Source: Bradyrhizobium sp. Arg816 (GTDB lineage: Bacteria; Pseudomonadota; Alphaproteobacteria; Rhizobiales; Xanthobacteraceae). Taken from it: a DNA stretch of 64,000 nucleotides. The notes under the pieces are model-generated. The model saw nothing but the letters and a program-made list of their open reading frames with translations. It had not been told where the DNA came from and did no database searches. Of the stretch, positions 48,193-58,458 are shown piece after piece (position 1 is the stretch's first letter; each line of letters begins with the position of its first letter). The stretch spans positions 1-64,000 of the forward strand of contig NZ_JAPRAQ010000034.1 of the NCBI RefSeq assembly GCF_029989365.1, read 5' to 3'. The position numbers were made by a program, and so were the translations under genes.

Positions 48193-48549
48193 GTGCTGTG
48201 CCCGGCGCGAACTCCATATCTTCAGGACCTCACGTTCACGAACATCTACCTTCCAGTACAAGATCCATATCCAGAAGGTCGAGGCCATGGCTTCCTGCCC
48301 GCGCTGCGAAGTTGCCACGTCGACAGGTTCACCGTTGCTGATAAGGGCCCCGGCATCAGCGCTGATATCGCCGACCGACTGTTCCAGCCCTTTGTCACGA
48401 TTAAAAGGCATGCCATGGGTGTGGGGCTATCAATCTACCGGACGATCATCGAGTCACATGGCGGCCATATCGTCGCGGAAGCGAATCCGGGTGGCAGCAC
48501 GATCCCTCAGTTCAGCGCGCCATTTGCGGAGCTTAGTGAAGAGACATGA
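48193..48549 (+). pseudogene. fixL: Truncated FixL: only the C-terminal ATPase remnant
   Basis: The part VADKGPGISADIADRLFQPF, VTIKRHAMGVGLSIYRTIIE and SHGGHIVAEANPGGSTI is the G1-to-G2 end of a FixL-type histidine-kinase ATPase domain. The PAS/haem region, the phospho-accepting His and the N box are absent or unrecognisable upstream. The stop overlaps the fixJ start (ATGA), as in intact fixLJ operons. The remnant cannot sense oxygen or phosphorylate FixJ. Confidence 0.8.
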
Positions 48550-49151
48550 TTGGGCGGCGCATTCTTGTGATCGACGATGACGCCGCAATGCGGGACTCGC
48601 TCGCGTTTCTTCTTGATGTAAACGGTTTCTACGTAGCAACCTATGAGACGGCGACCGCGTTTCTTAATGACGCCGCGAGAGGTCCAGTTGATTGCATTGT
48701 GTCAGACATCCGTATGCCGGGTATGAGCGGTCTCGAACTAGTCAGTAAAGTGAAGGCCAATTGCGTCAACTGCCCCGTCGTCTTGATAACTGGTCATGGC
48801 GACGTATCGCTCGCAGTCGAAGCGATGAAAGCGGGTGCGGTCGACTTCATCGAGAAGCCGTTCGTGGAGGAGGTGCTATTGCGTGCGATCAATAGTGCAT
48901 TGGAAGCGCGGCCAACGAAACCAGCCGATGACGCAGCGAAACTGGAGGCGGAAGCCCGCCTCGCGGGCCTCTCGTCGCGCGAGCGTGACGTCCTGCAGGG
49001 ACTATTAGCCGGCAAGATTAACAAGGTGATCGCCCATGATCTCGGCATCAGTCCCCGGACAGTCGAGGTTTACCGTGCAAACCTCATGGCCAAGACCAAT
49101 GCCCGCAGCATGTCTGAGTTGATGCGGATCGCCATTACTGCGGGACTCTAG
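48546..49151 (+). CDS. fixJ: Two-component response regulator FixJ
   Basis: The 201-residue protein has a receiver domain (VIDDDAAMRDSL, phospho-acceptor Asp near residue 54 in IVSDIRMPG, Thr in ITGHGD, Lys in IEKPF) and a C-terminal LuxR-type helix-turn-helix (LSSRERDVLQGLLAG, ISPRTVEVYRANLMAK). FixJ activates fixK and nifA-type genes in low oxygen after phosphorylation by FixL. The receiver looks intact, but its cognate kinase next door is only a stub, so it would depend on another kinase. Confidence 0.93.
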   Translation: MIGRRILVIDDDAAMRDSLAFLLDVNGFYVATYETATAFLNDAARGPVDCIVSDIRMPGMSGLELVSKVKANCVNCPVVLITGHGDVSLAVEAMKAGAVDFIEKPFVEEVLLRAINSALEARPTKPADDAAKLEAEARLAGLSSRERDVLQGLLAGKINKVIAHDLGISPRTVEVYRANLMAKTNARSMSELMRIAITAGL

Positions 49152-50383
49152 CAACCAGCGCAAATGGCGCGAATGGCTTATTCATGCATCCAAGCTGCGC
49201 AGTCCAGACGGCGAACGGAGGGTTTTCAGGCGTACCGCACCGAGCCGATCATGTTTTCGTGACGGCTACTAATGCACACACGCTGCTGGTTTCTTGAATC
49301 ACGACGGCACATGAAGCAGATCAATTACGTGGGCCCACATTTGTGCTCCGATGGACAGCAGGTCTGTCACCCCGGAGGACGGCATAGTTCGGCAATATAC
49401 TGGTCCATCCGCCAACGGAGCTCCCGGTGCGGGCTGCCGTGAACGGTTCGACTTCCATCGCATTGGGCACAAGTGCGCATCTTGACGCTGTGGCAATCGG
49501 CTACGAGAGGACCATCATTCGCTCATTGCGCCCGGCTGGGCGACAGTCACTTCAGTCGCCGAAATTAAACGGTCGCGTGCGTTGGAGAGAGCCGAAGCGG
49601 CACTGCGGGCACGGAACGCTGGCATACCAACGCGCGCAGAGTGCGGTTCCGGCCGAGGCGCGCCGCCCTAACCATCGTCACACACCACTAAGGGGGGCTA
49701 CGACAGCGTACCGCATGATCATCAAGCGCGTCGACCACGTCGGCCAGCGTACATCGATCGGGATGCCGTTAATATCCGCCTCGTCACCTCCGCGGCCGAC
49801 CGATGCTGACGGGGATCAGAGCCAAGGCCCCCGAATAGATTCCCTGCGCCGAGCCGAAAGTGGCGGTGGACGACAACTTTTCGGCTGGCTGGAGCTCTTC
49901 ACTGGTGCGGCCGTGCGCTTCCGACTGTTTCCATGGACGCGGCCGACGAGCCAGCATGCAGCTTTCTAATCCGATTTGAACATGTTTGAGCAAACAAGGG
50001 ACCGCGCCGCCCCCATTGAAGACGCCCTGCTCATGGCACCTACGTGTAAATACTTAGTGACTTCTACCTAGGGAAAACATCCAAATTTTCCAGTTCATCA
50101 GGATCAGCCAATCTGCGTCCCATCGACGTTCGCAAGATAGGGTCCGCCATGCAGGCCCAGGCCGCCAGTTTTACCGAGACCAGCTGCTATCCGACGAGCG
50201 CCTTGCGTGGGAAACCTCAACACTTCGGCTAAGTTGATTTACGCCAGCTCAAGTCAAGCGCGCTGCTTTTTTGCGTCGAACAGCGCGGAAAATTGCAGCG
50301 CAAAGGACACCGAACTCGGCTTGGGCGAACTTGCAAGTGGCAGAAACGCTTCCGGCCTACATTGTGCCTCCAGGAGCACCGCA
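49152..50383. other. Gene-poor stretch between fixJ and the hemerythrin gene
   Basis: More than 1.2 kb without a convincing gene. A short minus-strand peptide (ending near 49299 in AHVIDLLHVPS) looks protein-like but has no supported start. Confidence 0.4.
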
Positions 50384-50983
50384 ATGATCATCGATCTTTT
50401 GCTTCGAGAGCATCGCAACATTGATCTGCTTCTGGCCGCTCTCCAACGCGAATTGGAGATTTTTGAGAAAGGGATCCGTCCCGATTATGAGGTCATTCGC
50501 GCGATTATCAGCTATTTCGAGGTTTACCCCGAGGTGTACCATCATCCACAAGAAGACTTGATTTTTTCCAAGCTCAAGGCCTGCGATCCGGATGCAGCTG
50601 AAATCGTCGGCGATCTCGCGGTTGAACACCAGGAAGTCGTCGACCGTTTGCACCGCTTCGCGCGAGCTATTGACGCCATCCTCGCGGATTGTGAGCTCTT
50701 TCGGCAAGACGTCGGCAGTATCATACGCGACTTTATACTACGCGAGCGGCGCCACATGATGTGGGAAGAACGAGATTTCTTTCCGGTCGCACTGAAGGCT
50801 CTCTCGGCACAGGAATGGACCGAAATCGCTTCCGCCGTCACCGATCTTGGAGATCCGCTGTTCAGCGAGACAGCGGCAGCCACTTCCGATGCGCTAAGAG
50901 CGCATATTCTGAAATTGGAGCAAGAAGCTGAGGCCGAACGGAGCTCGGTCGCGTTATTCGTCCACCAAGGCCGGCCCCCCTGA
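50384..50983 (+). CDS. Hemerythrin HHE domain protein
   Basis: The 199-residue protein starts MIIDLLLREHRNIDLLLAAL and has the metal-ligand pattern of bacterial hemerythrin domains: His in EHRN, HHPQED, EHQEV and RERRHMMWEE. Such di-iron four-helix proteins bind oxygen, NO or act in iron and redox sensing. ATG 50384 has CAGGAG upstream; the longer frame to 50207 is not supported. Low-oxygen nodule life fits, but no FixK box is convincing. Confidence 0.85.
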   Translation: MIIDLLLREHRNIDLLLAALQRELEIFEKGIRPDYEVIRAIISYFEVYPEVYHHPQEDLIFSKLKACDPDAAEIVGDLAVEHQEVVDRLHRFARAIDAILADCELFRQDVGSIIRDFILRERRHMMWEERDFFPVALKALSAQEWTEIASAVTDLGDPLFSETAAATSDALRAHILKLEQEAEAERSSVALFVHQGRPP

Positions 50984-52064
50984 CACGGCGCCGAGACGGG
51001 AGGGGCCGTATTGATCGCTGCCGTTTTACAGCAGGAATAAGACCTCATGCTCATCCTGTCGAAATGAAAATGGGGGTGTTCGCTGGCACGTAGGCTGCCG
51101 TACCGCCAAAATGGCTTCTGCGCACTATGATCGCTTCCTCGACCACCGGCGCAAACGCCATGGCCGAGCCTTCCTGAGCTCTGGTTCCGGCACGTTCCAC
51201 AATGTGACCGTCGCAGTCTAGCAGTTGCGCAGTGACATCGCGGGAAGCGGATGCCTCTCATGTCCGGCGCCCCATAAGGACGGACGATTGCGGCCGCGCG
51301 GTGCGGCGAAGCACTCCCACTCCTTCCCAGCCCGGCACGCTCTGAATGATCCGACCGCAGCTGGTTCGACCCATAGCACGCCAACTGCGAGGCATGCTCG
51401 CCCGGGTACGTTTAGCACGAACGGCAAGGTGCTGGACGTCCGGTCTAACTCTGCGCGGAGCCGAGTCGTGTCGGATCCGAGATCGCCATCACTTAACTGG
51501 CCAATGTTGAGGGCAGGACCACGCTGACCGCTGAGGAGCACCCTATCGGCACCGTGCCATCTCCAAGCTCGCGACATCCTCCGCGTGGTCCGCTCATAGA
51601 CTCTCAAACAGAGGCCCAAGCCGAAGCCCGACTATCGGGTGGAACCGGTCGACCAAGGACTGCCTTAAGCAGGGTTCAAATCAATAGCAGCCGCTCATGC
51701 ATTCTCCACGCTTGCGAGATCCTTGGAGCCGGGTTTTTCGTATCGTCGCGCTGATCGAGCATAAGGTTTCCAGGAGCGAACCGAGTTTGCGGCTCATCCC
51801 CTGCGGTGACCGCCCGGCATCACCGCCCCTGATCGCTGTCGTAATCGTGGCCCACGTGCTCTTGAGCGACAAACCTTGGTGTATATTTATACACTTCAGG
51901 CTAAACAGTCGCATACCACGGCATAATTGAGCTACGCTGAGCTTGGGCTTCAACTGGGCTCAGATTTTCGGCGAATGTCCTTGCCGTGATCGAACCGGCG
52001 GTTGTCCTCTCTTCCGCCGATGGCAGTCCGCGCGATGCGTCAGCGTCGCTCCTCCCAGACTTTC
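50984..52064. other. Region with an isolated protein-like fragment
   Basis: On the minus strand at about 51060-51240 a natural-looking peptide occurs (DVTAQLLDCDGHIVERAGTR, SAMAFAPVVEEAIIVRRSHF, then GTAAYVPANTPIFIST and a stop) with no start codon; upstream it breaks at a stop. It is probably the 3' end of a decayed gene. Nothing else is recognisable. Confidence 0.45.
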
Positions 52065-52099
52065 GCCCGGCCCGCTAAAGCGCGGGGCCGGGCTTTTTT
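52065..52099 (+). terminator. Strong rho-independent terminator
   Basis: A 9-bp GC stem (GCCCGGCCC / GGGCCGGGC) with an 11-base loop is followed by TTTTTT on the plus strand. No plus-strand gene that I recognise ends just before it, so the gene it served may be lost. It also separates the metE end from its left side. Confidence 0.85.
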
Positions 52100-52182
52100 G
52101 TGTTCCCAAGGCTCCATGGATTATCGAGTGCGCAAATGACCGCAAGAGGATCAGCTTTGTCGAGAATAGACCCAAGCCCGCA

Positions 52183-54528
52183 TCAACGGCCTCGCGGATC
52201 GAATGCAGCGCGCAGTTGGCGGGCGGCAGCGACCATGTTCGCTAGCGCCGGCCGAACCTCCTCCCATTTGCGCGTCTTCAGGCCGCAGTCCGGATTGACC
52301 CAGAGCTGCGAATCCTGCAGCCGGGCCCGAGCCAACGCCATCAGCTCCGTCATTTCGCCCGTCTCGGGAACGCGTGGAGAGTGGATGTCGTAGACGCCCG
52401 GCCCGATCTGATTTGGATATTCGTAGTTCCTGAACGCGTCGAGTAGTTCCATTTTCGAGCGCGACGTCTCGATCGAAATGACATCTGCGTCCATTGCAGC
52501 GATCGCACCGATGATGTCGTTGAACTCCGAGTAGCACATATGTGTATGAATTTGCGTTTCATCGGCGACGCCCGATGAGCAGATGCGGAAGCAATCCACG
52601 GCCCAGTCGAGATAGGCCGTCCACTCCGATCGACGCAACGGCATTCCTTCGCGCAGTGCGGCTTCGTCGATCTGGATCATGGTCGCACCAGCATTCTCGA
52701 GATCGCGGACTTCGTCTCGGATCGCGAGCGCAATCTGGCGGCAGACCTCGCTTCTGGGAACATCATCGCGAACAAAGGACCAGTTCAAGATCGTCACCGG
52801 TCCGGTCAACATCGCCTTCATCGGCTTCCTCGTTAGTGATTGCGCGTAGCGCCACCAGTCCACGGTGATAGGCTTCGACCGCACTACATCGCCAAACAGG
52901 ATCGGTGGCCTGACGCAGCGCGAGCCGTAGGACTGCACCCATCCGTTCCTGGTAAATGCGAAGCCGGCGAGCTGCTCGCCGAAGTACTGCACCATGTCAT
53001 TGCGCTCGAACTCGCCGTGCACGAGGACGTCGAGACCGATGTCCTCCTGCCAACGTACGGCGCGCGCAGTCTCGTCCTTGAGGAACCTGTCGTATTGCTC
53101 GTCACTTATCGCGCCTCGCGCATGCGCCGCACGGGCATTCCGGACCTCTGTGGTCTGCGGAAACGATCCGATCGTCGTGGTAGGAAAAGCCGGTAGTCCG
53201 AAACGATTGCTTTGGATCTCGGTACGGCGGGGAAATGGGCTCGCGCGCCGACGCGTGGTCTGATCGATCGCTTTCATCCGGACAGCGACATTGGCATCAC
53301 GGATTTTCGGCGAAGTTCGGCGGATAGTCGCGGCACATTCCGACTCGGCAAGAGCTAGCGCAACATTCTGGTTGCCTGCGAGTGCCCGCGCCAGGATCGC
53401 GAGCTCCCGCATCTTCTGGACTGCGAAAGCAAGCCAGCTCTTGACGTCGGAAGCGAGCCCGGTTTCGAGTTCAACATCGACCGGCACATGAAGCAGCGAG
53501 CAGGATGGGGCAATCTGTACACGATCCTTGCCGAGCTTCGCAATCGCGGGTCCGAGCCGCTGGCGCAGCGAGGACAAATTCGACCGCCATACATTCCGGC
53601 CGTCGACGACACCGAGCGACATGACGAGATCACTTCGGCCGCCAGCGATGACCTGGTCCAACAACTGTGGCGCCCGAACGAGATCGAGGTGCAGTCCGGC
53701 AACTGGCAGGCTCAAGGCGGTGTCCAGATTGGCCCCGAGGTCGCCGAAATAGCTGGCAACTAAGATGTTGATGGCTGGCCCCTCCTTTTCGAGCCGGTCA
53801 TAGGCATGTCGCAAAGATTGTCGCGCCCTCTCATCCAGATCAAGAACCAGGCAGGGCTCGTCGAACTGAACCCAATTTGCCCCACGTTGGGCCAATTCCT
53901 GCAGAACCTCGATATAGGCCGGTATCAGTTCATCCAGTAGTGAGAGTGGCTGGAACGCAGGATCGGGACTCTTGCCGAGCTTTAGGAATGTGACAGGCCC
54001 GATCAGGACAGGGCGGGTCTGAAAGCCAAGGGCCTTGGCTTCCTCATACTCCTCGATCGGCTTGCGAGAGCATAGCCTGAAAGTCTGTCCCCTGTGAAAT
54101 TCGGGGACCATGTAATGGTAGTTGGTGTCGAACCACTTGGTCATCTCCTGCGCAGGTGCGCCAAAACCCCGCGGTCCGTGACCGCAACTCGCATCCTGAT
54201 CGTCGCATTCTGATCCGCGGGCCATGGCGAAGTACGTCTTGAGCGAAACGGATTCGCCTTTCGAGGCGTAGATCTCCGGGATGGCGCCAACCATGACACT
54301 TGTGTCGAGCACCTGATCATACAGCGAGAAATCGTTGGATGGAATGACCGTGACGCCGATAGATTTCTGACGAGCCCAATTTGCGGCACGCAGGCCAGCT
54401 GCGTCCTCGAGCAACTGCTGTTCGCTGCTTTTTCCGGCCCAGTAGCTTTCTAGAGCGAGTTTGAGCTCGCGCCTTGGACCGATGCGTGGCGTTCCTAGCG
54501 TGGCAACCGGAAGGGAGAGAAGAGACAT
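52183..54528 (-). CDS. metE: Cobalamin-independent methionine synthase
   Basis: The 781-residue enzyme transfers a methyl group from methyl-tetrahydropteroyl-triglutamate to homocysteine without B12. Zinc ligands are visible in HTHMCYSEF (His, Cys) and WVNPDCGLKTR (Cys); the N-terminal half has the usual duplicated barrel. The ATG at 54528 (MSLLSLPVATLGTPRIG) is the family start; the open frame running up to 54744 covers the riboswitch and is not translated. Preceded by a cobalamin riboswitch, so B12 should switch it off. Confidence 0.96.
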   Translation of the reverse strand: MSLLSLPVATLGTPRIGPRRELKLALESYWAGKSSEQQLLEDAAGLRAANWARQKSIGVTVIPSNDFSLYDQVLDTSVMVGAIPEIYASKGESVSLKTYFAMARGSECDDQDASCGHGPRGFGAPAQEMTKWFDTNYHYMVPEFHRGQTFRLCSRKPIEEYEEAKALGFQTRPVLIGPVTFLKLGKSPDPAFQPLSLLDELIPAYIEVLQELAQRGANWVQFDEPCLVLDLDERARQSLRHAYDRLEKEGPAINILVASYFGDLGANLDTALSLPVAGLHLDLVRAPQLLDQVIAGGRSDLVMSLGVVDGRNVWRSNLSSLRQRLGPAIAKLGKDRVQIAPSCSLLHVPVDVELETGLASDVKSWLAFAVQKMRELAILARALAGNQNVALALAESECAATIRRTSPKIRDANVAVRMKAIDQTTRRRASPFPRRTEIQSNRFGLPAFPTTTIGSFPQTTEVRNARAAHARGAISDEQYDRFLKDETARAVRWQEDIGLDVLVHGEFERNDMVQYFGEQLAGFAFTRNGWVQSYGSRCVRPPILFGDVVRSKPITVDWWRYAQSLTRKPMKAMLTGPVTILNWSFVRDDVPRSEVCRQIALAIRDEVRDLENAGATMIQIDEAALREGMPLRRSEWTAYLDWAVDCFRICSSGVADETQIHTHMCYSEFNDIIGAIAAMDADVISIETSRSKMELLDAFRNYEYPNQIGPGVYDIHSPRVPETGEMTELMALARARLQDSQLWVNPDCGLKTRKWEEVRPALANMVAAARQLRAAFDPRGR

Positions 54529-54534
54529 AGCGTT

Positions 54535-54815
54535 AACCCCAAGTTGGGGGCAGAGGCCGTGGCGGACGCAGGCAGGGAAAGTCGCGCGGTGCGACGGCTG
54601 CTTGGCGCACCACCGGGACACCCCGCCCGTGGACGAATATATTGTCGGGGCAGGTCTCCTGGCTCGCGGGTCATCGCTTCTGTCCGGCCTTCCCGAAGCC
54701 GCGCAGGCTTCAGTGACATCGTTGGACAGCGGCTTGCCGCTCACAGTTGCGGGGGCAGCGCCGGCATAGTCACCGGCTTCCCTCTTAGCTCCGGATCAAA
54801 TGGAAACCGGAGAAC
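54535..54815 (-). promoter_or_regulatory. Cobalamin riboswitch in the metE leader
   Basis: On the minus strand the B12 box AGCCAGGAGACCTGCC is exact at 54664-54649. The 5' part has GGGAAGCCGGTGACTATGCC (~54785-54766), and CCCGCAACTGTGAGCGG lies between, which is the cobalamin aptamer layout. Near the start, CCCCA-ACT-TGGGG (54549-54537) forms a hairpin whose GGGG is the likely Shine-Dalgarno of metE, so B12 may block translation. Confidence 0.93.
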
Positions 54816-55821
54816 CTCGACGACTTGGATTATCGGCAAGAGAAGTCTTCCGTCAACCTCTCAGATTATGTCTCAAGCTGATGCTGCGACATCTGCTACG
54901 CGAATGACCGTGCATCTCTATCGTTGAGATGATGTAGAAGCGCTCTCCAATCAGCGATACGGAATGACCATCGCAGCTGCCCGCGGGCCGCATGCCAGAT
55001 CGGTGGAAGGGACAAATGCGGCTTGCGCGGTCGGGACTGCTGCCTCGAGCAGAACGCATCTGTTGCGAGTCCCGGCTTCCCCGCGGTTGCTTGAGCACGT
55101 CCACCATCCAGCCACCTTCTCGGCCCACAGGATCCGTGTTGGTAGGCCCAAGCTGGCAAAGCCAGTAACAATACCCGGCCAGCACGTTGATTTGCGGTCC
55201 AGCCAGACTCCAAATGCTCGGCGGTGAAGATCGGCTTCGCCTCGTTGGCCATCGAGTGCAAAGCGAACCTGACTGAGGCTGTTCTCGACTTCCGGAGCGC
55301 CGCATGTCGAAAGGAGCGCCAAACGCACCATGGCCCATTGGCCGCAAATGCCCAAACGCATGGCAGAGATCGAAAGGCACATTCTGGCAACGATACCGAA
55401 TCAAACGGTTCAATGGCGGCAAACGTGCTCCCAATTCTCATCAGAAACTTGGCACTGAGGCGTTCCGCTGCGCCGTCGAATATCCGGTGCGTGACGAGGA
55501 TGCATAAGCCGCGCTGGATAGCGCTGAACGGAAACATCCAGACGTGGGCCAGTCGGAAAGTCGACAAAGAGGACACAAAAGCGGTTCGAATTGCCGTCTA
55601 TTACCTGGCACGAAGAATGCAAGTCTTCGGCATGCCCAGTCTCCTCCTGCTGGGCATGTCCAGCACAGCAAATTGAGGCTGTCGCCGGCAGCGAAGTTAG
55701 CGGCGCGTGACATTGAGGGGAGCGCCTGCTCGCACGGGACACCATCAGTCTCCCCGTTGCGTCGCCGCTAACTTCTTGCGCTCGCGCATAACAGGTTGAA
55801 GGTTGCCCGCTTTGGAATGAC
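54816..55821. other. Gene-poor stretch
   Basis: Overlapping minus-strand frames (54853-55576) share the same DNA in three phases and may be remnants of one decayed gene; I do not recognise it. The metE promoter should lie at the left end. Confidence 0.35.
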
Positions 55822-56658
55822 GTGTGGATGAAACCAGATAGGCCGACAGTTATGAGGAAAATGTTTGGAAGACGCGCGTTATGGTTTTGTCTCGGTCAAT
55901 CCCTGATCTGCCTGGCCGGGCTGGCTCCGACGAGCAACAGTGTTCGCGCCAACGAGAGCCCCCTTATCGAAAGATTCAAGTCAACGTGGCGAGCGCAAGA
56001 CGGCGAGACAATAGAACAAATTATCTCCAACGTCTCGAAGGTGGCACAGTTTGTCCCTCGAATGTGGGGCGTCGCTGAACTTGACCAAAACGACTATGTT
56101 TTCGTTTCGTGGACCAGGCACCGGAATGATACATCAGACGAACAGTACGTTATCACCTGGAAGATCGCGCTCGACGGCACGATTCAACTTGCGTCGACCT
56201 ATGCAAAGCCGATGGAATTGGGCTGGCGCGCCCTGGCGCTCTCGTTGATCGCCAGTGAAGTCAAGGATGGCAAAAGGGACGCAAATCTTCGCTTTCTGCA
56301 TGATCCGAGCAACTTCAACTTTGTGACGACTACGCAAGGCCAGCTCGGCGATCTTCTGTGGCAGGGCCACTGCACTATCGTTGAACCTGTTGGAGTGGAC
56401 TACTTGCCGAAGCAGAATGACAAGCCGACCGAGAAAGGTGATCTGTGGCGCGTTTTGCTTTTGGTGAACTGTAATATCCCAGGGCCCCGTTTTTTTACAC
56501 ACAACGGGGTCATCACTTTCGAGAAGAGCGAAGGGCAAGATTGGGAGCCGCAATCCTCCTTTGCCAAGCGTATCGCGGCCTTTCCACCTGGCTCCTGGTT
56601 CGCTCGCATGGAGCCAAAGGAACGGGAAGAGTTAGAGGGGAGCGAAGGCCCTCGGTAA
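55822..56658 (+). CDS. Exported hypothetical protein
   Basis: The 278-residue product has a signal peptide (RRALWFCLGQSLICLAGLAP, cleavage probably near VRANES), then a mature part of mixed strands and helices (VAELDQNDYVFVSWTRHRND, WKIALDGTIQLAS, GDLWRVLLLVNC). It has no lipobox and no domain that I know. The start may be GTG 55822 or the ATG 55852 (MRKMFGRR). Periplasmic or secreted; function unknown. Confidence 0.7.
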   Translation: MWMKPDRPTVMRKMFGRRALWFCLGQSLICLAGLAPTSNSVRANESPLIERFKSTWRAQDGETIEQIISNVSKVAQFVPRMWGVAELDQNDYVFVSWTRHRNDTSDEQYVITWKIALDGTIQLASTYAKPMELGWRALALSLIASEVKDGKRDANLRFLHDPSNFNFVTTTQGQLGDLLWQGHCTIVEPVGVDYLPKQNDKPTEKGDLWRVLLLVNCNIPGPRFFTHNGVITFEKSEGQDWEPQSSFAKRIAAFPPGSWFARMEPKEREELEGSEGPR

Positions 56659-57214
56659 AATGGTCGCGCAGAGCAAGATCGCGCCGCAGCTCCTTCCGCC
56701 GAACGCCTCAGAGCAACTGCAAGAGATATCAGCTCTACAATGTCCGTGTTTACGCTTTCACGCGAGCCTTTCCCGCAGCCTTCAGCCCGTCAGGAACAAA
56801 TCGGGCAGCCCGATTACCTCCGACTCTTTCTGCGAGGCGTCGAGCTCAGCGGCGCGTGCCAGCTGGCGAGATTCGGCCCCCGGCGCACCCGACGCAGTGG
56901 GAGGACACCAATCCGCGAGGAACCAGCTTTCCAAGCCACTCTTCAAGGGGCCGGGCCTGGAGATGCATGCCTCGGGCCCAAGCCCATCCGGCGTGCGCGC
57001 CGCGCATCGCGCACTGACTGGCACCCCCAAGAGCGTGAGCATGCCGACGCCGAGGCGGCACGCGGATCGAGTGCTTCTACGAAACCCGTTAAGGCGGTAA
57101 TCGGGCAGTGTTAGTGGGCCGGCATGCCTCCTGAGCACCGGCCTCTTTCCGATTGCCCCCGGCGAGGAGCCCCGGAGCCGTGCGCGAGGCATCAAGGACC
57201 GAACAGAGTCGGCG
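56659..57214. other. Gene-poor stretch
   Basis: Overlapping basic frames on both strands without family resemblance. Confidence 0.35.
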
Positions 57215-57397
57215 CTAGATTTCCTCGCGCGCATTCGTCTGCACGTCAAAGATCCGGATTTGAAGCATGGGAAAACGCTTCTTTAGTTCTACTCCGCCTG
57301 CCCTGGCGCCGTCTCTGGTTGCGAATTCGGCTCTGAGTTGGCCATCCACTTCAAGCGCGTAAGAAGAGACCGGCAATTCCCGGGGGGCTGCAACCAT
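57215..57397 (-). CDS. Small conserved protein, VSSYALEVDGQ type
   Basis: The 60-residue protein contains SSYALEVDGQLRAEFATRDG, ELKKRFPMLQIRIFD and an acidic end. It has a close paralogue at 35909-36103. The ATG 57397 sits behind GGGA. A beta-beta-alpha-beta pattern is likely. I recall such proteins as common in Bradyrhizobium; function unknown. Confidence 0.7.
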   Translation of the reverse strand: MVAAPRELPVSSYALEVDGQLRAEFATRDGARAGGVELKKRFPMLQIRIFDVQTNAREEI

Positions 57398-58458
57398 TTC
57401 ATTCCCATTGTGTAGCGAGGTCGTTGAGAATGATTTGTAGCTTGAGTCGGTTAAACCGCACCAGAGCTACCTGCCCGAGTGCCGCGATGGGGCAACCATG
57501 TTGTGGATTGAGGCCTCGCACCGAATCGCGATCCTCCCAACACGCGGGCGCCTTACCCGTCGCCCGGTGCCTATACGACGAAGCCACGGAGTTGCCGTTC
57601 CAAATTTCCCTGGCGCAACGCACGCCCTTGCGCCGGGCTTGCTGGGTAACTCTCCACATGTGATCGCGGTGAACCGTACTAAGAGAGAGCGGCCGCCAGT
57701 CGCGCCGCCTGGGTCATGACAATCCAGTCCTTGTACGAACCCGGCCGCGGCACCACGAACGATTCTGGTGCCGCGCAGACGTGCGAAAAGCCACAATGCG
57801 ATTGGCATCAACGACCATCCCGGCTGACTCTCCGAAAGAGGGTTCCGGGTTTCGCGCGGTTTGTGCAAACGATACCGGCTCATTATACGCAGCGGGCATT
57901 GAGCTGAACTCCGTGGCTGCCTTTGTCCGGATCTCAGAGGAAGCGAGACCAGATTTTTCGAACATCAGTCTTTTCCTGACAAGAATTTGCGGCGAAATGT
58001 CATCGCCCTCGCTGAAACCGTCGGCAGCCTTGCCGATGGTGGTTGCCTCAAAGCATAGCCAGGCGCTCCTCCCGGCCTGACTTCCACTCGACCGTCAAGA
58101 TTCACAGGCGACTTTTGTTCTTCAACCGCGTGAGAAACAGCGTTCCGAGGTTCGGCTTTCTCCCGCATACCGAGTTCGCGGCTGAGCGATGGGGATCTCC
58201 TCCTCAGGTCGAGAGGGTGCAGTGCGTGCCCAGAGAGAGACCGGCGAGCTTCGTAGGATACCTCGACACGCACACACCGGAAGAAATCGCTTGAACCTCA
58301 CCCAGCGTCAGGTCGTAGCTTGGAAATGACGGCCACGCTTTCATAGAGCAAACGTCGAAAGATGTCGGCCGAATAACGGACATAGCGTTTAAGCAGTCGA
58401 ATGTGGCGGCGCCGGATCGTGCGTGAACATGGATCAAGAGCGAGAGGTTATTGTCGGG
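57398..58458. other. Gene-poor stretch
   Basis: Several 60-100 codon frames overlap on both strands; none is recognisable. The promoter of the nuclease gene probably lies near the right end. Confidence 0.35.

Noticed and set aside
50234..50252. FixK/FNR-like site before the hemerythrin gene
   Set aside because: TTGA and TCAA are present, but spacing is 11 rather than six bases.
50542..51384. 280-codon minus-strand frame
   Set aside because: Lies largely antisense to the hemerythrin gene, so it is a shadow of that gene.
51960..52060. tRNA 3'-end-like sequence and possible att site
   Set aside because: A GTTCGATC loop exists on the minus strand, but no matching acceptor stem or anticodon arm could be built.
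54529..54744. N-terminal extension of metE
   Set aside because: Coincides with the cobalamin riboswitch, so it is leader RNA.
55606..55621. Sigma-54-like promoter (TGGCACG-N4-ATGC)
   Set aside because: One mismatch in the -12 element, about 200 bases from the next start, and no NifA upstream site.
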